From Bifidobacterium apri (GTDB lineage Bacteria > Actinomycetota > Actinomycetes > Actinomycetales > Bifidobacteriaceae): a DNA stretch of 64,000 bases. This document shows, one piece after another, positions 1 through 8,663 of the stretch. Under the pieces are notes generated by a model. That model was not told the origin of the DNA and ran no database searches. It was given only the letters and a program-made list of their open reading frames with translations. Every line of letters begins with the position of its first letter. The first letter of the stretch is position 1. Location of the stretch: the NCBI RefSeq assembly GCF_009299485.1, contig NZ_WBSO01000005.1:1-64000 (forward strand), read 5' to 3'. The position numbers and the translations under genes are program-made.

Positions 1-214
1 AAAGCTTTCCCCACACCCCATGCGGGGCGCGGAAGCATCCGGCATTACCACCCGTTTCCAGGAGCTATTCCGGAGCATGGGGCAGGTTGGTCACGCATTA
101 CTCACCCGTTCGCCACTCTCACCCGCAGGCAAAGCCCGCAGGATCCCGTTCGACTTGCATGTGTTAAGCACGCCGCCAGCGTTCATCCTGAGCCAGAATC
201 GAACCCTCCACAAA
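1..214 (-). rRNA. rrs: 16S ribosomal RNA, 5' portion (continues beyond left edge)
   Basis: Read on the minus strand, positions 214 to 1 give the start of a bacterial 16S rRNA: the conserved run GGCTCAGGATGAACGCTGGC, then the GCGTGCTTAACACATGCAAG segment, then GGCGAACGGGTGAGTAATGCG-like sequence. The variable region 1 sequence (GAACGGGATCC followed by a GC hairpin) is of the bifidobacterial type. Aligning to the usual 5' end places the mature terminus near 212-216. The gene runs off the window, so only about the first 214 nt are present. This is the strongest taxonomic clue in the window. Confidence 0.95.
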
Positions 215-260
215 AAAACAATGCGGAAAGCCAATCAAGACTCTCACAATAAAATTGACG

Positions 261-283
261 GTCGCCTAATAAGGAAAGGCGAC
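261..283 (-). other. Hairpin in the rRNA leader
   Basis: GTCGCCT and AGGCGAC (261-267 and 277-283) form a 7-bp stem with a 9-nt loop, between the 16S 5' end and the boxA-like element. A structured leader stem here is expected for rRNA folding and processing; the exact role is inferred. Confidence 0.5.
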
Positions 284-403
284 TCGCACGAAAACCCCGA
301 CCCCCATCAACCGCCCTCGCGGACTCCCCCACGAGACGACAAGCACCCCGCACGGAAGCGGGAGCCGGACTGGCAATCATTGACTATAAAAGAAGTAGTA
401 CAG

Positions 404-423
404 ACACGCTCTTGAGTTCTCAA
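404..423 (-). promoter_or_regulatory. boxA-like rRNA leader antitermination element
   Basis: The minus strand reads TTGAGAACTCAA followed by GAGCGTGT. A TGAGAACTCAA-type element is a conserved part of actinobacterial rRNA leaders ahead of 16S and 23S and is thought to recruit the Nus antitermination complex. It lies about 190 nt before the 16S 5' end, so the transcription start must be further right, above position 424. Confidence 0.7.
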
Positions 424-819
424 ACCACCACCACACACCCACCAACCAAACCCCCCGAAGGAAGCCGGCCGGCGAGCGGCAGCAAGAGAACAACATACAC
501 CACCACCACCAACCACGCAAACCAACCCCACACCACACACCCCAAAACCCCCGGAAAACCAACCAAACACCGGCGTGTCGAAAAAACAACCAACAACCAA
601 CACAACAACACCCCAACCAACCAACCCAACAACACCCACGCCACGGCAACACCACAACATGCCACCACACCAACTAACCCAACAACACCACATCACACGT
701 CACATCGAATACACACCGCACGCCCAACAATCAAACGACACCCATCAACCACCAATCGACCCAACCCAAACCCGCGCTTCCATACGCCACCACTCACCAC
801 AACGTGGTATCCCTGAAGT
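424..819 (-). other. rRNA operon upstream region, G/T-rich on the transcribed strand
   Basis: About 395 nt with no credible gene. The plus strand is almost entirely A and C (runs such as CCACCACCACC and CAACCAACCCAACAACACC), so the minus strand, the rRNA sense strand, is G/T-rich. Open frames here read as Thr/Pro/Asn/His low-complexity peptides and are composition artefacts. The stretch must hold the rRNA promoter or promoters and possibly the promoter of the divergent sirtuin gene. Confidence 0.6.
706..734 (-). promoter_or_regulatory. Candidate rRNA operon promoter
   Basis: On the minus strand TTGATT (734-729) and TATTCG (711-706) are separated by exactly 17 bp. The -35 is good and the -10 is only a partial match, so this is the best-looking pair found by eye rather than a secure promoter. 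Confidence 0.25.
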
Positions 820-1587
820 ATGAGCAAAAAGATCGCAGTACTGACCGGCGCCGGCATCTCAACATCCGCCGGCATCCCCGACTTCCGCGGGCCCGACGGC
901 GTGTGGACCAAACACCCCGAACAAACCAAGGTCTACGACATCGACGCCTTCCTCACCAGCCAAAAAGATCGCGAATACTCATGGCGCTGGCAAAAAGAAT
1001 CCCCCGTATGGAACGCCCAGCCCGGCACCGCGCACAAAGCACTCGTCAAGCTCGAGCAAGCGGGACTCCTGACACTCCTCGCCACCCAGAACTTCGACGC
1101 ATTGCATGAAAAAGCCGGAAACTCGCCGGACCTCATCGTGAACCTGCATGGCACCATCGGCACATCACACTGCATGAAATGCCACGCGAAATACGACACG
1201 GCTGACATCATGGCACGGCTTGACGAGGAACCCGACCCACACTGCCACCGCCGGCTCAAATACCAAGGCGACATGCCTTGCAACGGCATCATCAAAACCG
1301 ATGTCGTGTATTTCGGCGAAATGCTCCCCGACGGGGCCATGGAAAAATCCATGCGTCTGGTATCCCAAGCTGATGAATTCTGGGTGATCGGCTCAACACT
1401 CGAAGTATTCCCCGCAGCATCGCTGGCGCCGATTGCCGCACAGGCAGGAGTGCCCGTCACCATCATGAACATGGGCAAAACGCAATACGACAATATCGCC
1501 ACCCGGCTGATTCACGAAGATATCGCCGTCGCACTGCCGAAACTTGTCGATGAAACCATCGCCGAAGCGCAGGCCGACGAACACTAA
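820..1587 (+). CDS. cobB: NAD-dependent protein deacylase, Sir2/CobB family
   Basis: A 255-residue class III deacylase: removes acyl groups from lysines using NAD+, giving nicotinamide and O-acyl-ADP-ribose, in the cytosol. Visible motifs are the NAD-binding GAGISTSAGIPDFRG (residues 10-24), TQNFD (89-93), the catalytic histidine in LHG (H110) and the FGEMLP segment (165-170). Zinc cysteines are C118, C121, C142 and C154; the second pair is spread over 12 residues instead of the usual CxxC. The ATG at 820 has no clear Shine-Dalgarno sequence, so the message may be leaderless. It stands alone, divergent from the rRNA operon and convergent with ilvA. Confidence 0.9.
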   Translation: MSKKIAVLTGAGISTSAGIPDFRGPDGVWTKHPEQTKVYDIDAFLTSQKDREYSWRWQKESPVWNAQPGTAHKALVKLEQAGLLTLLATQNFDALHEKAGNSPDLIVNLHGTIGTSHCMKCHAKYDTADIMARLDEEPDPHCHRRLKYQGDMPCNGIIKTDVVYFGEMLPDGAMEKSMRLVSQADEFWVIGSTLEVFPAASLAPIAAQAGVPVTIMNMGKTQYDNIATRLIHEDIAVALPKLVDETIAEAQADEH

Positions 1588-1625
1588 TCGCCACGTCGAC
1601 TGCCATCACAGTCAACGACGACAAT

Positions 1626-1673
1626 GCAAGAGGCCCCGGAACCTTGATTGACAAGGAATCCGGGGCCTCTTGC
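1626..1673. terminator. Bidirectional terminator between cobB and ilvA
   Basis: A long, nearly perfect inverted repeat (GCAAGAGGCCCCGG ... CCGGGGCCTCTTGC, with inner arms AACCTTG/CAAGG) lies between the convergent stop codons at 1587 and 1698. It can serve both genes; there is no strong T-run on either side. Confidence 0.75.
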
Positions 1674-1697
1674 GATACCAGATTCGACCGTTGGAAT

Positions 1698-2963
1698 TCA
1701 GTAAATGCGCTTGGGATCGAACCCAGCCTGCTTCAACGCATCAAGCACACGGTCAATGTGATCAGGGCCGTTCGTTTCAACAGTGACGCCAAGAGCGACC
1801 GCATTCGTGTAATGGCCAGACGCCTTGAACTGATCATGGTCGAGGGCGATCACATTCGCACGCTGTTCGGCGAGCACCTGTGCGACCTTCAACAGCTGCC
1901 CCGGCAAGTCAGGCAGTTCGACCTCGAAGTTCATGATGCGACCGCGGGCGATCATACCCTTCTGGATGACCGCGCCGATAGTGACCGTATCGATATTGCC
2001 GCCCGACATAATCGGAACGACGACATGCGGGCCAGGAGCGGACGCGAACTTGCGCGAACGCAGATTCAGATGCTCCAACGCCGCGAGCGACACCGCGCCA
2101 GCAGCTTCGACAACCAGCTTGTGCTTCTCAAGCATGAGCAGAATCATCTCGTTGATGTCACGCTCGGAAACAGTGATCAAGTCATCCAGGAATTCGTTGA
2201 GCAAGGCGAAGGTCAAGTCGCCCGGACGCTTGACGGCAACACCTTCCGCAGAAGTGACCACCTTGTCGGCGGGGACCACACGGCCGGCGGCGAACGAATT
2301 CTTGAAAGCCGGCGATCCCTCCGGAATCGCGCCGATCACACGAACTTCAGGCTTGAACGTCTTGACGGCGAGCGCCACACCGGCACCCAGACCGCCGCCG
2401 CCGAGCGGCACGACAATATCGGTGACATTCGGCACATCCTCAAGGATTTCCATCGCGATGGTGCCTTGGCCGCAGATGACCTCGTAGTCATCGAACGGCG
2501 GCACGTAGATCATGCCTTGCTCATCGCTCAGTTTCTGGGCGTACGCGGCGGCTTCGTCGAACACATCGCCGTGTAGAACCACGTCGGCGCCATACGCCTT
2601 GGTGGCGTCAACCTTGAGCGGCGGAGTGATGGTGGGCATACAAATCGTGGCTTTCGCCCCACGCTCACGGGCGGCATAGGCGACACCCTGCGCATGGTTG
2701 CCGGCAGATGCGGTGACGATACCACGAGCCAGCTGGTCCTCAGACAAGGAGGCGATCTTGTTGTAGGCTCCGCGAATCTTGAACGAACCGGTGACTTGCA
2801 GATTCTCCGGTTTGAGGAGAATCTGGTGGCCGGTCATCTCGGACAGTACCGGAGAAGGAATGACCTCCGTGTGTTTGGCCGTGCCTTTGAGCCGCTGGGC
2901 GGCCTGCTTCAATTCAGCGGCATGATCGCGCTGCAATGCTTTGAGAACCTCGTTTTGTTCCAT
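1698..2963 (-). CDS. ilvA: Threonine deaminase (threonine ammonia-lyase), biosynthetic
   Basis: A 421-residue PLP enzyme that converts threonine to 2-oxobutanoate and ammonia, the first step to isoleucine. The PLP lysine lies in GSFKIRGAYNK (K62), followed by the Ser/Gly loop SAGNHAQG and the glycine-rich phosphate loop PLGGGGLGAG. The last 80 or so residues, beginning at RIMNFEVELPDLPGQL, form an ACT-like regulatory domain, so feedback control is likely. Length matches the single-ACT form of IlvA. The open frame extends to 3122, but the start at MEQNEVLKAL (2963) is chosen because residues upstream do not look coding and homologs begin here. No leucine or isoleucine leader peptide or T-box was seen upstream. 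Confidence 0.92.
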   Translation of the reverse strand: MEQNEVLKALQRDHAAELKQAAQRLKGTAKHTEVIPSPVLSEMTGHQILLKPENLQVTGSFKIRGAYNKIASLSEDQLARGIVTASAGNHAQGVAYAARERGAKATICMPTITPPLKVDATKAYGADVVLHGDVFDEAAAYAQKLSDEQGMIYVPPFDDYEVICGQGTIAMEILEDVPNVTDIVVPLGGGGLGAGVALAVKTFKPEVRVIGAIPEGSPAFKNSFAAGRVVPADKVVTSAEGVAVKRPGDLTFALLNEFLDDLITVSERDINEMILLMLEKHKLVVEAAGAVSLAALEHLNLRSRKFASAPGPHVVVPIMSGGNIDTVTIGAVIQKGMIARGRIMNFEVELPDLPGQLLKVAQVLAEQRANVIALDHDQFKASGHYTNAVALGVTVETNGPDHIDRVLDALKQAGFDPKRIY

Positions 2964-3094
2964 GATCGTTATTGTAGGACGGTCAAGGCACAAGCAGTTA
3001 CCGCGTCTCGTAACTTGAAGCGGAAGAACGGCCGCCATGCGGTCGATGGCAGACGAATGCCCCGCACGACGACCAGTTCTTCCGGATATGCCGC

Positions 3095-4918
3095 TTACAG
3101 CCTGACCGTCACTGCTTCCCACGCAGACAGCGTGCGGGAAGCGAGCGAATCGGCGGAATGCTGAGCATCGTATGATGTCAGCACAATGTCATGCGACTTC
3201 GCTGCATCATCGAGAGCGGCGGCGGTTTCTTCAGGAATGTGCGCATCTTTGCCAGACAGGTTCACGGCAACAAGCAGCCGTTCATCCCCCAGCGAGCGCG
3301 TGAACGCGTACACCTGCGGGTCGGACTCGTCAAGCAGATGCCAATCACCTGCGGACACGACCGGGTCATTGTGCCGCAGTGCAATCAGCTGCTTGAAGAA
3401 GGAGAACACCGAGTCCGGGTCGTTCTGCTGGGCTTGTGCATTGACTGTCGCATGATTCGGATTGACGCTGATCCAGGGCTCCTTGCTGGCGTCGGCGGCG
3501 GTGAATCCGGCATATTTCGAATCGTCCCACTGCATCGGGGTGCGGGCGTTGTCACGGCTGCGTTTGGCGAGCGCATCCATCATCGATTCAGCGGACTGGA
3601 TGTGCGCCTGCTCAACCCGCTGGCGGAACATGTTCAGGGATTCAAGGTCGCGATACTGGTCAAGACGAGTGAAATGCGCGTTCGTCATGCCGAGCTCCTC
3701 ACCCTCGTAAATGTAGGGGGTACCGCGATGCATGTGCAGCAGCATCGCCAGCGCTTTAGCGGAGTGGACACGGTTCTCCTCCGTGGAGTCATCGCCCCAA
3801 CGGGACACGACGCGCGGCTGGTCGTGGTTGTCGAAGAACAGGCTCACCCATCCTTTCTTCGCAACAGCATCCTGCTGGGCGGCGAGTGTGCGCTTCAACT
3901 TCGGGACATCCAACGGGGTTGGGTTCCACTTCGTGCCGTTCTCGCAATCGATATCCACGTGGTCGAACATGAACAGCATATCCAATTCACGCGCGGCAGG
4001 ATCAGTGATCTGCTCGTTGCGCTGCGCAGCCACACCAGGCGCCTCGCCAACAGTGAGATATCCTTCACGGCCGTCGAACACCTCACGATGCATTTCCTTG
4101 AGGAACTCGTCGAGACGCGGACCATCGGAGCAGAACGGGAACGGGGACGAATAGCCGTCAGGGCCGGCGGGATAATCCTCGATCTGGCTGCCCGGCTCGC
4201 CCGGAAGCTTACCGTTGGGGTCGACACGCTTGGAAATCTGCGTGATGACGTCCATGCGGAAGCCGTCAATGCCACGGTCGAGCCACCAGTTCATCATCTG
4301 GTAGACAGCGTGACGAACCTGCGGGTTCTCCCAGTTAAGATCAGGCTGCTTCGGGGAATACTGGTGGAAGAAATACTCGCCGCGCTTGGGGTCATACTGC
4401 CAAGCGGAACCGCCGAAATACGAGCCCCAGCGGTTCGGTTCGGCACCCGGCGTGCCCGGCTCATGGCCAGGACGGGCGGGACGCCACCAATACCAGTCGG
4501 CATGCGGGTCGTTCTTGTCGCGGCTCGCCTGGAACCACGCGTGTTCGTCGGACGTATGGTTGACGACCAGATCCATCACGATTTTCAGACCACGCTTGTG
4601 CGCTTGCGCGAGCAGCTCATCCATGTCGTCAAGCGTGCCAAACATCGGGTCGATGTCTTGGTAATCCGCGATATCGTAACCGTTGTCATCCTGCGGGGAC
4701 TTGTAGACCGGGCTCAGCCACAGCACGTCAACGCCCAGATCGGCGAGATAATCCAGACGGCGGGTAATGCCCTTGATATCGCCGAAACCGTCACCGTCAG
4801 TGTCTTGGAAGCTGCGCGGGTAAATCTGATAGACCACGGCATTCGACCACCACGGGTTGACGGACGCTCCGTTTGTGCGGACACCGGCGGGAAGGGCCGG
4901 ACGGTTGAAATTGGTCAT
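3095..4918 (-). CDS. GH13 alpha-glucosidase, oligo-1,6-glucosidase type
   Basis: A 607-residue cytosolic glycoside hydrolase of the GH13_31 type that releases glucose from alpha-gluco-oligosaccharides. Landmarks: VVYQIYPRSFQDTDGDG near the N-terminus, DLVVNHTS (116-123), QPDLNWENP (191-199), the nucleophile in GFRMDVI (D223), the acid/base in TVGEAPG (E292) and the transition-state stabiliser in FFDNHDQPR (D367). The valine after the nucleophile (V224) is the residue associated with alpha-1,6 preference in this subfamily, so isomaltose or panose-type substrates are likely. ATG 4918 follows a clear AAAGGAG. It lies downstream of the ABC importer operon on the same strand but behind a terminator, so it probably has its own promoter. 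Confidence 0.9.
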   Translation of the reverse strand: MTNFNRPALPAGVRTNGASVNPWWSNAVVYQIYPRSFQDTDGDGFGDIKGITRRLDYLADLGVDVLWLSPVYKSPQDDNGYDIADYQDIDPMFGTLDDMDELLAQAHKRGLKIVMDLVVNHTSDEHAWFQASRDKNDPHADWYWWRPARPGHEPGTPGAEPNRWGSYFGGSAWQYDPKRGEYFFHQYSPKQPDLNWENPQVRHAVYQMMNWWLDRGIDGFRMDVITQISKRVDPNGKLPGEPGSQIEDYPAGPDGYSSPFPFCSDGPRLDEFLKEMHREVFDGREGYLTVGEAPGVAAQRNEQITDPAARELDMLFMFDHVDIDCENGTKWNPTPLDVPKLKRTLAAQQDAVAKKGWVSLFFDNHDQPRVVSRWGDDSTEENRVHSAKALAMLLHMHRGTPYIYEGEELGMTNAHFTRLDQYRDLESLNMFRQRVEQAHIQSAESMMDALAKRSRDNARTPMQWDDSKYAGFTAADASKEPWISVNPNHATVNAQAQQNDPDSVFSFFKQLIALRHNDPVVSAGDWHLLDESDPQVYAFTRSLGDERLLVAVNLSGKDAHIPEETAAALDDAAKSHDIVLTSYDAQHSADSLASRTLSAWEAVTVRL

Positions 4919-5130
4919 GGCAAGCTCCTTTGCTGTCTGGTGTTGTTGTGCTGGGATTATCGTACGATGCACACGTTTTCATTCCTATTGCTGGCGTGCC
5001 GGATGCGCAAGGCAAGTTATTCGGGCGGCGCGCGGCTGAGCAGCCACACGGCGGGCGGATAGCGGGAGCGGACGCAGAGACGACAGCCAGTAACGGTCTG
5101 CCGTGCGACTGGACGACCGCACAACGCCAG
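4919..5130 (-). promoter_or_regulatory. Promoter/leader region of the GH13 gene
   Basis: No gene is visible. On the minus strand a -10-like GATAAT (4961-4956) overlaps the perfect 10-bp palindrome ATCGTACGAT (4959-4968), about 40 nt before the start codon. No convincing -35 hexamer sits at the right distance. The palindrome could be an operator. The remainder of the stretch holds nothing recognisable. Confidence 0.35.
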
Positions 5131-5140
5131 GAAAAACAGA

Positions 5141-5174
5141 CTGAGGGGCCTGTGGATGATCACAGACCCCTCAG
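5141..5174 (-). terminator. Terminator of the sugar ABC importer operon
   Basis: CTGAGGGGCCTGTG and CACAGACCCCTCAG flank the 6-nt loop GATGAT. Read on the minus strand, the stem is followed by TCTGTTTTTCC, a good intrinsic terminator about 120 nt after the last permease gene. Confidence 0.85.
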
Positions 5175-5293
5175 CGGGAGAGAACAATCGAAGAGAAATA
5201 AACAAGTGAGGACCGGACCGAGCCGGAAGACAGCGAGGCCAATCGGTTCAATCCGGTGCGGTGAGTGAAAAGCCCACCAGGCTTTCCACTACC

Positions 5294-6127
5294 TCACTTC
5301 ACCGCGCCCCTCATGACGCCGCTGACGACCCAACGCTGAGCGAAGACGTAGACGATGAGGATCGGAGCCATAGCCATCAGATAGCTGGAGAACGCCATCG
5401 GATAGTTGGTCGCGAACTGCGAGCTGAACACATACTGCGCCAGAGGAATCGTCTGATTCGACTGATCCGTCAGCACAATCAGCGGCAGCAGGAAGTCGTT
5501 CCACGCCCACAGCGCGGTCAGAATGCCAATCGTCGCGTTAATCGGGCTCATCAGCGGGAAGATGATCTTCCAGAAAATCGTCCACGTGCTCGCGCCATCC
5601 ACACGCGCCGCTTCCTCAAGCGACGGCGGAATCGAACGGATGAAGCCGGTCGCAATAAACAGGTTCGTGCCCAAACCGAGCGTCATATACAGCAGAATCA
5701 GACCGAACTGGTTGTCCAAATGCCAGGCGCCCATCTGCTTGGCGATCGGCAGCATCACCACCGGGAACGGGACGAACATCGCAGCGATGAAGAAGTAGTA
5801 CAGGAAGCGGAAGAAGCGCTTATCCATATTGCGTGCGACCGCATACGCGACGAAAGTGTTCGTCAGCAGGGTGAGCACCACCGCAGACACCGTGATGATC
5901 GCGGAGTTCAAAGCAGCGCGCGGATAATCGACCTTCGCCGACGCGGCGCCGAAATTGCTCCACTGCCACGAGGACGGCAAGCTGAACGTACCAGCTTCAG
6001 CCGGCGTCTTCAACGCTGTGACCACCGTGAAATACAGCGGAATCAACACAGTGAGCGACAGCACCACGGTCAAGGCGGTCAGCCACCAATTAATCCGATG
6101 ATCCTTGTGGAATGTCTTGTCTTTCAT
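5294..6127 (-). CDS. Sugar ABC transporter permease, MalG type
   Basis: A 277-residue inner-membrane permease of the carbohydrate uptake family CUT1. Hydrophobic segments start at about residues 15, 75, 110, 143, 190 and 245, giving six helices, and the cytoplasmic EAA loop (EEAARVDGASTWTIFWKIIFP, residues 171-191) that contacts the ATPase is present. Third gene of the operon binding protein - MalF type - MalG type; 44 nt separate it from the gene upstream. ATG 6127 has a GGAAAGGAA ribosome site. No ATPase gene is in the operon; MsmK at 34860-35987 is the likely partner. Substrate is unknown, though the GH13 gene downstream suggests alpha-gluco-oligosaccharides. Confidence 0.9.
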   Translation of the reverse strand: MKDKTFHKDHRINWWLTALTVVLSLTVLIPLYFTVVTALKTPAEAGTFSLPSSWQWSNFGAASAKVDYPRAALNSAIITVSAVVLTLLTNTFVAYAVARNMDKRFFRFLYYFFIAAMFVPFPVVMLPIAKQMGAWHLDNQFGLILLYMTLGLGTNLFIATGFIRSIPPSLEEAARVDGASTWTIFWKIIFPLMSPINATIGILTALWAWNDFLLPLIVLTDQSNQTIPLAQYVFSSQFATNYPMAFSSYLMAMAPILIVYVFAQRWVVSGVMRGAVK

Positions 6128-6171
6128 GATATTCCTTTCCCCTCTGTCAGTCGGGCTTCAGCGCGCGGCTG

Positions 6172-7113
6172 TCAGATCTGCTCCTTGCTTCTCGAGAATC
6201 CAAGCTGGATGAACGCGACAATCGCGAGAACGATGAAGAAGATCACCGCGTTAGCCGTCTGGTAGGCGTATTCGCCGCCGGTCAGACCGCCCTTCCAGAT
6301 GAGGTAGGTCACCGTTTCGGTGGAGGAGTTCGGGCCGCCCTCAGTCAAAGCGACCACCTGATCGAAGGTGCCGAGCGCGTTCTTGAGGGACAATACCAGG
6401 TTGATCGTCACAAACGGTCCAATCAGCGGGAAGGTGATCTTCCAGAACTTCTGCCAAGCATTCACGCCGTCAATCGAAGCCGCCTCGTAAATCTCATCAT
6501 CGATGGTCTGCAGGCCGGCGATGTACAGCAGCGTGGAGTAAGCGACACCCTGCCACACGGCGAGGAACACCACAGGAATCCAAGCGTACTGTTCGCTGGT
6601 CAGCATCGATTCAGACAGCCAGCCGATGCCCAACGCCTTGCCAAGCGCGGGAAGCGGAGTCATGAAAATGTACTTGAACACGTAGCCGATAACCAGCGTA
6701 CCCAAGATATACGGGATGAAGAAGATCGCGCGGAAACCGTTCTTGAATGCGATCTTGCTGTTCAGCAGCACCGCCAGGAACATCGAAATCAGGTTGATCA
6801 GCACCGTGATGACGATGGCGATGAAGAAGGTGAACAGGTAAGCGTGGCCGACACGATCATCGATGAACAGCGCCTGATAGTTGCGCAAACCCACCCACTT
6901 GAAGCTGCCGTACCCTTGCGAGTTCGTGAACGAGTAGCCGATGCCACGAATGAACGGGACATACAGGAAGATCGAGAAGATAATCGCCGCAGGGACGGTC
7001 ATCCAGTAGAACGCGCGATCCACCTTACGGTTCGAAAACGCCGAATTGCGCTTCTTCTTCGCCGGCTTGTCCGACGCTGCTGGCTGCTGTGCCGAAATAG
7101 TTGTTGCAGACAT
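6172..7113 (-). CDS. Sugar ABC transporter permease, MalF type
   Basis: A 313-residue CUT1 permease. The first 30 or so residues are polar and basic (KPAKKKRNSAF), followed by six hydrophobic helices; the EAA loop appears as DEIYEAASIDGVNAWQ, then KFWKITFP. Start is placed at MSATTISAQQ (7113) because AAAGGAG lies just before it; an upstream in-frame ATG at 7143 would overlap the stop of the binding-protein gene and lacks a ribosome site. Pairs with the MalG-type permease downstream to form the channel. Confidence 0.9.
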   Translation of the reverse strand: MSATTISAQQPAASDKPAKKKRNSAFSNRKVDRAFYWMTVPAAIIFSIFLYVPFIRGIGYSFTNSQGYGSFKWVGLRNYQALFIDDRVGHAYLFTFFIAIVITVLINLISMFLAVLLNSKIAFKNGFRAIFFIPYILGTLVIGYVFKYIFMTPLPALGKALGIGWLSESMLTSEQYAWIPVVFLAVWQGVAYSTLLYIAGLQTIDDEIYEAASIDGVNAWQKFWKITFPLIGPFVTINLVLSLKNALGTFDQVVALTEGGPNSSTETVTYLIWKGGLTGGEYAYQTANAVIFFIVLAIVAFIQLGFSRSKEQI

Positions 7114-7139
7114 GCTATGCTCCTTTCTCCGCGCTCTGG

Positions 7140-8429
7140 TCACTCAACCGTGCGAGCCTGGACTTTGTCCCATTCCTTCTGCATCGAATTGATGAAGCGG
7201 GAGACGTTGCCGCTGATCACCATGGTCTGCAGGTAGCCGCCGATATTGATGGACGACGGGATGTAGTGATCGCAGAAGTCGACCACATTGTTGCTTTCGA
7301 AGAACGGGCGGATGCCCTCAAGCGCCTTGTTGCCGAAGTAGGTCTTCTTCAGCGGGGTGATGGCGGACTGCGCCTTGGCGTAAGCGTTCAGCTGCTTCTC
7401 GCTCATCAGGAACTTGATGAACTTCATGGCCTCCTTCGGGTGCTTGGTGGTGGCGCTCATGGTGAGCATCACGTCATCGCCCGCCGTAAGCTTCTGCTCC
7501 TTGGCGTTGTTGCTCGCCGGCATTTGTGCGAAGCCGAGATCGATGTCCGGGTTGATCATCGTGATCTGCGGGATGGCGTATGTGCCGAGCGGAATGATCG
7601 CCGCCGTGCCTTTCGCGAAGTTCTGGGTGGCCTCCTGATAGGTGACGCCCTTGTCAGATGTCGAGTAGGAGTACATTTCGACTTCCTTCTGCGCGACCTC
7701 GGTCCAGATGGTCTTGAAATCGGTCTTGCCTTCCTTCAGCTTCGTGTACTCGGATTCCGGGACCAAGGTTCCCGCCAGCGATGCGAGCGGAGCCTGCGTA
7801 GTCCACGAATCCGCGACGCTCGCCTGAACCGGGTTGATGCCAGCCGCCTTGAATTTCTTGAGCATGGCAATGAATTCATCCCACGTCTTCGGCGGATTGT
7901 CCGGATCGACACCGGCCTTACGCCACAAGGTCTTGTTGTAGATATAGCCGGATGCGTTGCCGGAGAACGGAAGACCATACAGGCGCTTCTTCGCCGGATC
8001 GGTGGTCTGGACCAGGTTCTTGGCGATCTGCACCATGCCAGGATTGAGCTCCTTGACAATCGGATCATCCGTGAAGTCATGGAATACACCGGTGGCGGCG
8101 AACATGCCGAAGCTGATATCACCGTTGAATGTGATCACGTCCGGAACGCGGTTCTTGACGAGTCGCGTGCGCAAATCAGTCTGCGCATTCGCGGAATTGT
8201 TGATATTGATGTGGATGTTCGGGTTTTCTTTTTCGAACTCCTGAACCATCTTCTTGAACTGGTCGGCAGCTTCGGATTTGAACTGGAAGAAGTCCAGCGT
8301 CACCGTCTGCGCGTTCGACGCTCCACACCCTGCGGCACCGAGCCCCATCACCGCGACACATGCCACGGTGAGTGCACGACGAAGTACCGACCTGAGCGTT
8401 CCGCGTCCTGAATGGGAATCCGTCTTCAT
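7140..8429 (-). CDS. Sugar ABC transporter solute-binding lipoprotein
   Basis: A 429-residue extracellular substrate-binding protein of the family-1 (CUT1) type. A lipoprotein signal is visible: basic residues, a hydrophobic stretch and a lipobox ending GAAGC (C35), so the mature protein is tethered to the membrane. The body has typical features such as [10 protein letters not shown]-like strand 1 ([18 protein letters not shown]) and the [16 protein letters not shown] segment near residue 300. First gene of the operon, divergent from the ROK regulator at 8664. Ligand cannot be read from the sequence; an alpha-linked oligosaccharide is inferred from neighbours. Confidence 0.9.
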   Translation of the reverse strand: MKTDSHSGRGTLRSVLRRALTVACVAVMGLGAAGCGASNAQTVTLDFFQFKSEAADQFKKMVQEFEKENPNIHININNSANAQTDLRTRLVKNRVPDVITFNGDISFGMFAATGVFHDFTDDPIVKELNPGMVQIAKNLVQTTDPAKKRLYGLPFSGNASGYIYNKTLWRKAGVDPDNPPKTWDEFIAMLKKFKAAGINPVQASVADSWTTQAPLASLAGTLVPESEYTKLKEGKTDFKTIWTEVAQKEVEMYSYSTSDKGVTYQEATQNFAKGTAAIIPLGTYAIPQITMINPDIDLGFAQMPASNNAKEQKLTAGDDVMLTMSATTKHPKEAMKFIKFLMSEKQLNAYAKAQSAITPLKKTYFGNKALEGIRPFFESNNVVDFCDHYIPSSINIGGYLQTMVISGNVSRFINSMQKEWDKVQARTVE

Positions 8430-8557
8430 GAAGACTCCTTTGACTCTTCCGTACCGCAGCGTCTTCGCCGCGGCTTTGTTTGTGGTTCCGAGGATACGTG
8501 AACATGGATTTCATTCCCACCCCCTGCGCGCCTCTTGCATGAGGAAAGAAAAACACG

Positions 8558-8586
8558 GTATTTTTATGTATTGAGAAAGAAAATAC
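8558..8586. promoter_or_regulatory. Candidate ROK operator between importer operon and regulator
   Basis: GTATTTT and AAAATAC (8558-8564 and 8580-8586) form a 7-bp inverted repeat with a 15-nt centre in an AT-rich island inside the divergent 234-nt intergenic region. ROK repressors commonly bind such AT-rich palindromes at promoters. The rest of the intergenic region shows no further structure. Confidence 0.4.
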
Positions 8587-8663
8587 AAGATACCAGATGC
8601 GAGGCAATGAGAACAGGGTCGTATCCTCGCGCGCCGGCGGCAGCACACAGGCAAGGAGCAGCG

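Noticed and set aside
412-823. Open frames of 80-134 codons before the sirtuin gene
   Set aside because: Thr/Pro/His/Asn low-complexity peptides produced by the A/C-rich strand; no ribosome site or domain.
3191-5062. 623-codon frame opposite the GH13 gene
   Set aside because: Fully antisense to an enzyme with intact catalytic motifs; Arg/Val/His-rich with no domain. Same reasoning applies to 34830-36044 (opposite msmK), 39388-41424 and 43090-45192 (opposite GH3 genes).
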